From a virus, in the IMG/VR virus record IMGVR_UViG_3300020183_000308, positions 1 through 31,543 of that record: a stretch of 31,543 bases of DNA, one strand, 5' to 3'. The notes under the pieces are model-generated. The model searched no databases. It had not been told where the DNA came from and was given only the letters and a program-made list of their open reading frames with translations. Both the position numbers and the translations under genes were made by a program. Shown one piece after another: positions 28,674-31,543 of this stretch (the stretch's first letter is position 1; every line of letters begins with the position of its first letter).

Positions 28674-29150
28674 ATGGAAGATCAAGTTAAAATTGACCGC
28701 AGTGCTCGTTCGGCTTCTGGCCGTAAGTCAGAGGATCGTCGGCGCCCATGGGCACCTCCTTCGCGCTTGGATGCTCCCGCAGCTCCCCCTGGGTTTAAAC
28801 AGCGTTGGATTCGCGCAGAAGCGGGTGGTCAGGAAGATCGCAGCAATGTTGCTGGGAAACTCCGTGAAGGCTACGAACTTGTTCGTGGCGAAGAGCACCC
28901 TGAGTATGTGGTTCCGACGGCCGAAGATGGTCGCCATGCCGGAGTAATCAAGGTTGGCGGACTGCTTTTGGCACGTATTCCAGAAGAGACTGTGGCGGAG
29001 CGCAATGCCTACTACCAACGGCGCACCCAAGATCAGCTTGAGGCTCTTGATAATGATTTGATGAAGGCCAATGCCCATTCAACGATGGTCATTAACCGTC
29101 CAGATCGTTCTTCGAGAACCACTTTTGGCGGCCCTAAAGCCGACACTTAA
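28674..29150 (+). CDS. Capsid-module protein, unknown
   Basis: 158 residues, beginning two bases after the scaffold stop. N-terminal SARSASGRKSEDRRRPWAPPSRLDAPAAPPGFKQRWIRAE (11-50) is a basic, Pro-rich segment that I associate with small proteins between scaffold and capsid genes in aquatic podovirus- and siphovirus-like phages. Middle: YELVRGEEHPEYVVPTAEDGRHAGVIKVGGLLLARIPEETVAERNAYYQRRT. Possibly a minor head or capsid-assembly protein. No enzymatic motif. Confidence 0.82.
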   Translation: MEDQVKIDRSARSASGRKSEDRRRPWAPPSRLDAPAAPPGFKQRWIRAEAGGQEDRSNVAGKLREGYELVRGEEHPEYVVPTAEDGRHAGVIKVGGLLLARIPEETVAERNAYYQRRTQDQLEALDNDLMKANAHSTMVINRPDRSSRTTFGGPKADT

Positions 29151-29170
29151 CCCTTTAAAGGAAATTTAAA

Positions 29171-29743
29171 ATGGCAAATTCCAACAATCCTTTTGGAATG
29201 CGCCCTCTAGGCAACCTCTCTGCCACGGGAGCGCAAAAGCAGTATGGGTATCTAATTAAAGAGGACTACGGCACGAATCTTTTCCAAGGCGACTTGGTAC
29301 GTCTCGTAGGTGGATACATTCAACTGGCTGTCGCTGACGCGGCTGCCGTGGGCGTATTCAATGGTGTCTTCTATGATGACCCTGTTACTGGCAAACCAAC
29401 TTTTTCAAACAAGTTTATTGCCAACGCTGCCTTCACCGAAGATCTGCAGGCAGATATTATTGATGACCCCAGCCAACTGTTCTTGATCCAAGCTGACAAC
29501 AATGTAATGGTTCAGGCTGACATTGGCGAAAACGTCAACATTACTCAGGGAACTGGCAGCACTACTACTGGGCAATCAGGCATGACCACCACGGGCGCTC
29601 CTGATACCACTGCTGGTAGAAACTTGAAAATTGTCGGTCTGTACGACGCACCGGACAACGAACTTGGCGCTTTTGCACAACTCGTTGTGAAAATTAACAA
29701 TCACAGCTACAGCAGTGGTGGTGTGGCTGGTGTGGCATCGTAA
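29171..29743 (+). CDS. Putative capsid decoration/head protein
   Basis: 190 residues behind AAAGGAAAT. MANSNNPFGMRPLGNLSATGAQKQYGYLIKEDYGTNLFQGDLVRLVGGYIQLAVADAAAVGVFNGVFYDDP reads as a beta-barrel of decoration type; a Thr/Gly-rich loop (TQGTGSTTTGQSGMTTTGAPDTT, about 125-147) probably lies at the surface. Location immediately before the major capsid gene is where decoration or head-stabilising proteins usually are. Specific family not confirmed. Confidence 0.76.
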   Translation: MANSNNPFGMRPLGNLSATGAQKQYGYLIKEDYGTNLFQGDLVRLVGGYIQLAVADAAAVGVFNGVFYDDPVTGKPTFSNKFIANAAFTEDLQADIIDDPSQLFLIQADNNVMVQADIGENVNITQGTGSTTTGQSGMTTTGAPDTTAGRNLKIVGLYDAPDNELGAFAQLVVKINNHSYSSGGVAGVAS

Positions 29744-29755
29744 GGAGTCTGACAA

Positions 29756-30664
29756 ATGGCTATTTCCCGCGCACAACTAGTAAAAGAGCTTGAGCCCGGT
29801 CTCAATGCCCTTTTTGGTTTGGAGTATCAAAACTACGAAAATGAGCATGCAGAGATTTATGACACCGAGTCTTCGGATCGTGCATTTGAAGAGGAAGTAA
29901 TGCTCTCTGGCTTCGGCAACGCCCCAGTAAAAACTGAAGGCGCTGGCGTGGCTTACGACAACGCTCAGGAAGTCTATACTGCTCGCTATACCCACGAGAC
30001 GATTGCTCTTGCATTCTCTCTGACGGAAGAGGCGGTGGAAGACAACCTGTATGACAAGCTTTCGGCTCGTTATACCAAGGCGCTTGCTCGTTCCATGGCT
30101 CAAACCAAGCAGATCAAGGCTGCTGCCGTTTTGAACAACGCTTTCACCACCTCTACTGGCGGTGACGGCAAGCCTTTGTGTGCTGACGATCACCCGACTC
30201 TGTCGGGCCCGGTCCTCAAGAACGAGTTGACAGTCCCTGCCGACCTGTCTGAGACCGCTCTTGAGCAGATGTTGATCGACATCGCTGCGTTCACTGATGA
30301 GCGTGGCCTGAAGATCGCTGTTCAAGGTTTGAAGCTCATCATTCCTAAGGAACTCCAGTTCACGGCGGATCGCATCCTGAAGTCCACTCTGCGTGTTGGT
30401 ACTGCAGACAACGACATCAACGCCATCCGTAACATGGGCATGGTTCCCCAGGGCTACGCTGTTAACCACTTCCTGACCGACCCGGATGCGTACTTCATCA
30501 AGACTGACGCTCCCAACGGCATGAAGATGTTCCAGCGTGTGGGCATCAAGACGGCGTTTGAAGGTGACTTTGATAGCGGAAACGTTCGCTACAAGGCTCG
30601 TGAGCGCTATTCGTTTGGATTCAGCGATCCTCGCGGTATTTTCGGATCTCCCGGAGCTGCCTAA
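29756..30664 (+). CDS. Major capsid protein
   Basis: 302 residues behind AAGGAG. AQLVKELEPGLNALFGLEY at the start, EVYTARYTHETIALAFSLTEEAVEDNLYDKLSARYTKALARSMAQTKQIKAAAVLNNAF (about 72-130), LCADDHPTLSG (141-151), GLKLIIPKELQFTADRIL and DPDAYFIKTDAPNGMKMFQRVGIKTAFEGDFDSGNVRYKARERYSFGFSDPRGIFGS match the HK97-fold capsid proteins of the Mu gpT-like type. No N-terminal protease-domain extension is visible. A strong terminator follows, consistent with a highly expressed gene. Confidence 0.9.
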   Translation: MAISRAQLVKELEPGLNALFGLEYQNYENEHAEIYDTESSDRAFEEEVMLSGFGNAPVKTEGAGVAYDNAQEVYTARYTHETIALAFSLTEEAVEDNLYDKLSARYTKALARSMAQTKQIKAAAVLNNAFTTSTGGDGKPLCADDHPTLSGPVLKNELTVPADLSETALEQMLIDIAAFTDERGLKIAVQGLKLIIPKELQFTADRILKSTLRVGTADNDINAIRNMGMVPQGYAVNHFLTDPDAYFIKTDAPNGMKMFQRVGIKTAFEGDFDSGNVRYKARERYSFGFSDPRGIFGSPGAA

Positions 30665-30689
30665 AAGTCAGGTAGTTAGCTTGACTTGG

Positions 30690-30714
30690 AAACCCCGCTT
30701 AGGCGGGGTTTTTT
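30690..30714 (+). terminator. Intrinsic terminator after the major capsid gene
   Basis: Stem AAACCCCGC / GCGGGGTTT (30690-30698 / 30703-30711), loop TTAG, then further T residues to 30714. It isolates the capsid transcript from the HNH gene. Confidence 0.93.
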
Positions 30715-30741
30715 GCATTCTGGTTTTATCTGTGTCAAAAT
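30713..30741 (+). promoter_or_regulatory. Possible promoter for the HNH gene
   Basis: TTGCAT (30713-30718), 17-nt spacer, CAAAAT (30736-30741). The predicted start site falls at about 30748, the ATG of the HNH gene, which has no Shine-Dalgarno; a leaderless mRNA is possible. Confidence 0.45.
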
Positions 30742-30747
30742 GTTTTT

Positions 30748-31353
30748 ATGGACTACAGCACATACCCCTCTTCCCGATTGGAAGCCAAAGTTTCGGGAGC
30801 AAGTTACTACTTCACTGGCTTGCCTTGTAAGCATGGTCACGTTGCGTTGCGCAAGACCAAGGGATCTTGTTTGGAGTGTTTAAAAATTGAATGGGAAAAA
30901 GGAAAGACAACAAGGAAAGATTATTTCAGGTCGTATAACCACTCTGATGCAGGCAAGCGCTCTAAGCAACAGTATTACGAGCAAAACAAAGAAAAGGTTA
31001 TAGAGCGAGCCAAGAATCAGGCTGCGGAAGACAGGAAAAAGTACAAAAAAGCTTGGAAACAAGCTAATCTAGACGAGGTCAAGGCTAGTCAAAATGACCG
31101 TCGCAGACGGCATAAAAACGCCACGCCCGCATGGTTGACTGATGCGGACAAACGAGAAATTAGGCGCATTTACCGAGAGGCTATATCTAAGACGGCCAGC
31201 ACGGGAGTTGTGTACGTGGTGGATCATGTGATTCCGCTGAGAGGCAAGACTGTTTGTGGGCTTCATGTACCCACAAATTTGGCAGTCATAACGGCTGAGG
31301 AAAACTACCAGAAGAACAACAAGTATCTTGACACGGCGCCTGATCCGGCGTAA
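30748..31353 (+). CDS. HNH endonuclease, probable free-standing homing endonuclease
   Basis: 201 residues from ATG 30748. C-terminal HNH core: VVDHVIPL (D159-H160), CGLHVPTNLAVI (H173, N177) and ENYQKNNKY (N186, K189, N190). N-terminal zinc-binding-like part: LPCKHGH and SCLEC (C27, H29 or H31, C41, C44), then a long basic coiled region (about 50-122) that may bind DNA. It lies alone between the capsid terminator and the next structural gene, the usual site for intruding HNH genes in head modules. No intron or split gene is visible beside it, and the codon use is more AT-rich than that of the capsid gene. Confidence 0.88.
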   Translation: MDYSTYPSSRLEAKVSGASYYFTGLPCKHGHVALRKTKGSCLECLKIEWEKGKTTRKDYFRSYNHSDAGKRSKQQYYEQNKEKVIERAKNQAAEDRKKYKKAWKQANLDEVKASQNDRRRRHKNATPAWLTDADKREIRRIYREAISKTASTGVVYVVDHVIPLRGKTVCGLHVPTNLAVITAEENYQKNNKYLDTAPDPA

Positions 31354-31448
31354 AAAGAAGAATACCGAGACCCTTACCCATGCCGACTGACTCGGCAGAC
31401 TTAGTAGAGACGACATGGGGATGTGCTACTACACGAAAGGAGCCTTAA

Positions 31449-31543
31449 ATGGCCGTTCACTTTACAGGCCCAGTGCTATTCACGGGCAAAAACTCTCCTG
31501 GTCCTTGGTGGACCGACCAACCAGTTAGCAACAACGTTGACTA
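31449..31543 (+). CDS. Start of the next structural gene (partial, runs off right edge)
   Basis: ATG 31449 follows AAAGGAG (31436-31442), and the 31 codons present stay open to the edge: MAVHFTGPVLFTGKNSPGPWW, then TDQPVSNNVD. The start MAVHFTGPVLF resembles head or connector proteins that follow capsid genes, but too little is present for assignment. The 95-bp gap before it holds a small hairpin (TGCCGA / TCGGCA, 31381-31397). Confidence 0.72.
   Translation, partial: MAVHFTGPVLFTGKNSPGPWWTDQPVSNNVD

Noticed and set aside
29777-30469. 230-codon leftward open frame within the capsid gene
   Set aside because: Antisense to the well-supported major capsid gene with no independent signal.

Overview
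The window is a 31.5 kb piece of a tailed double-stranded DNA phage (Caudoviricetes), probably an aquatic or metagenomic phage of a Gram-negative, perhaps betaproteobacterial, host. The phage call rests on a terminase small and large subunit, portal, co-chaperonin, scaffold and major capsid protein in canonical order, behind a phage replication module. The host guess is an inference from family content (lambda-type lysozyme, NinX-like DUF2591, DUF932, a GroES-like protein). No integrase, tRNA, rRNA, CRISPR array or transposase was seen. Both window edges cut genes.

Layout. (1) 1-7898, replication: a leftward SNF2-type helicase (cut at base 1) diverges from a rightward run of two uncharacterised proteins, a possible ssDNA-binding protein, an archaeo-eukaryotic-type primase with four conserved-looking cysteines, a UvrD-like SF1 helicase and a family A DNA polymerase with Leu at the position of E. 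coli Pol I Phe762. (2) 7937-11464: small early genes, many joined by ATGA or TAATG overlaps, including a ribbon-helix-helix-like regulator behind a consensus promoter that predicts a leaderless mRNA, an AT-hook protein, zinc-ribbon proteins and a 15-residue membrane peptide. (3) 11448-11903: a non-coding region with 11-nt tandem repeats and an AT-rich stretch of repeated GTAATT half-sites, a candidate replication origin. (4) 11904-12965: a 21-residue membrane peptide, terminase small subunit and VRR-NUC-like nuclease. (5) 12960-18154: single genes and short operons, most with their own sigma70-like promoter, palindrome or hairpin, and a near-identical leader (ATACAGGAGAA). They encode NinX-like, DUF932, DUF7227-like and unknown proteins. 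(6) 18155-18600: a non-coding boundary with an intrinsic terminator, further hairpins, a potential G-quadruplex and a promoter. (7) 18601-31543, packaging and head: large terminase, a 1264-residue protein with an N-terminal lysozyme and a C-terminal PcfJ-like region, P22-like portal, DUF6496-like basic protein, GroES-like protein, scaffold, capsid-associated proteins and major capsid protein, then a stand-alone HNH endonuclease and the start of the next structural gene.

How it may work together: primase, UvrD and SNF2 helicases, Pol A and the putative SSB would form the replisome. Region 5 looks like a separately regulated accessory module, because promoter, operator, hairpin and leader motifs recur in it. 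The most unusual signals are the repeated operator ACTAC-N2-GTAGT inside promoter spacers, the paired hairpin element GATATTC-GAGA-GAATATC, three membrane micropeptides embedded by start/stop overlaps, the apparently permuted DUF7227-like protein and the lysozyme/PcfJ giant. Families were recognised by eye from translated motifs; no database search was possible.
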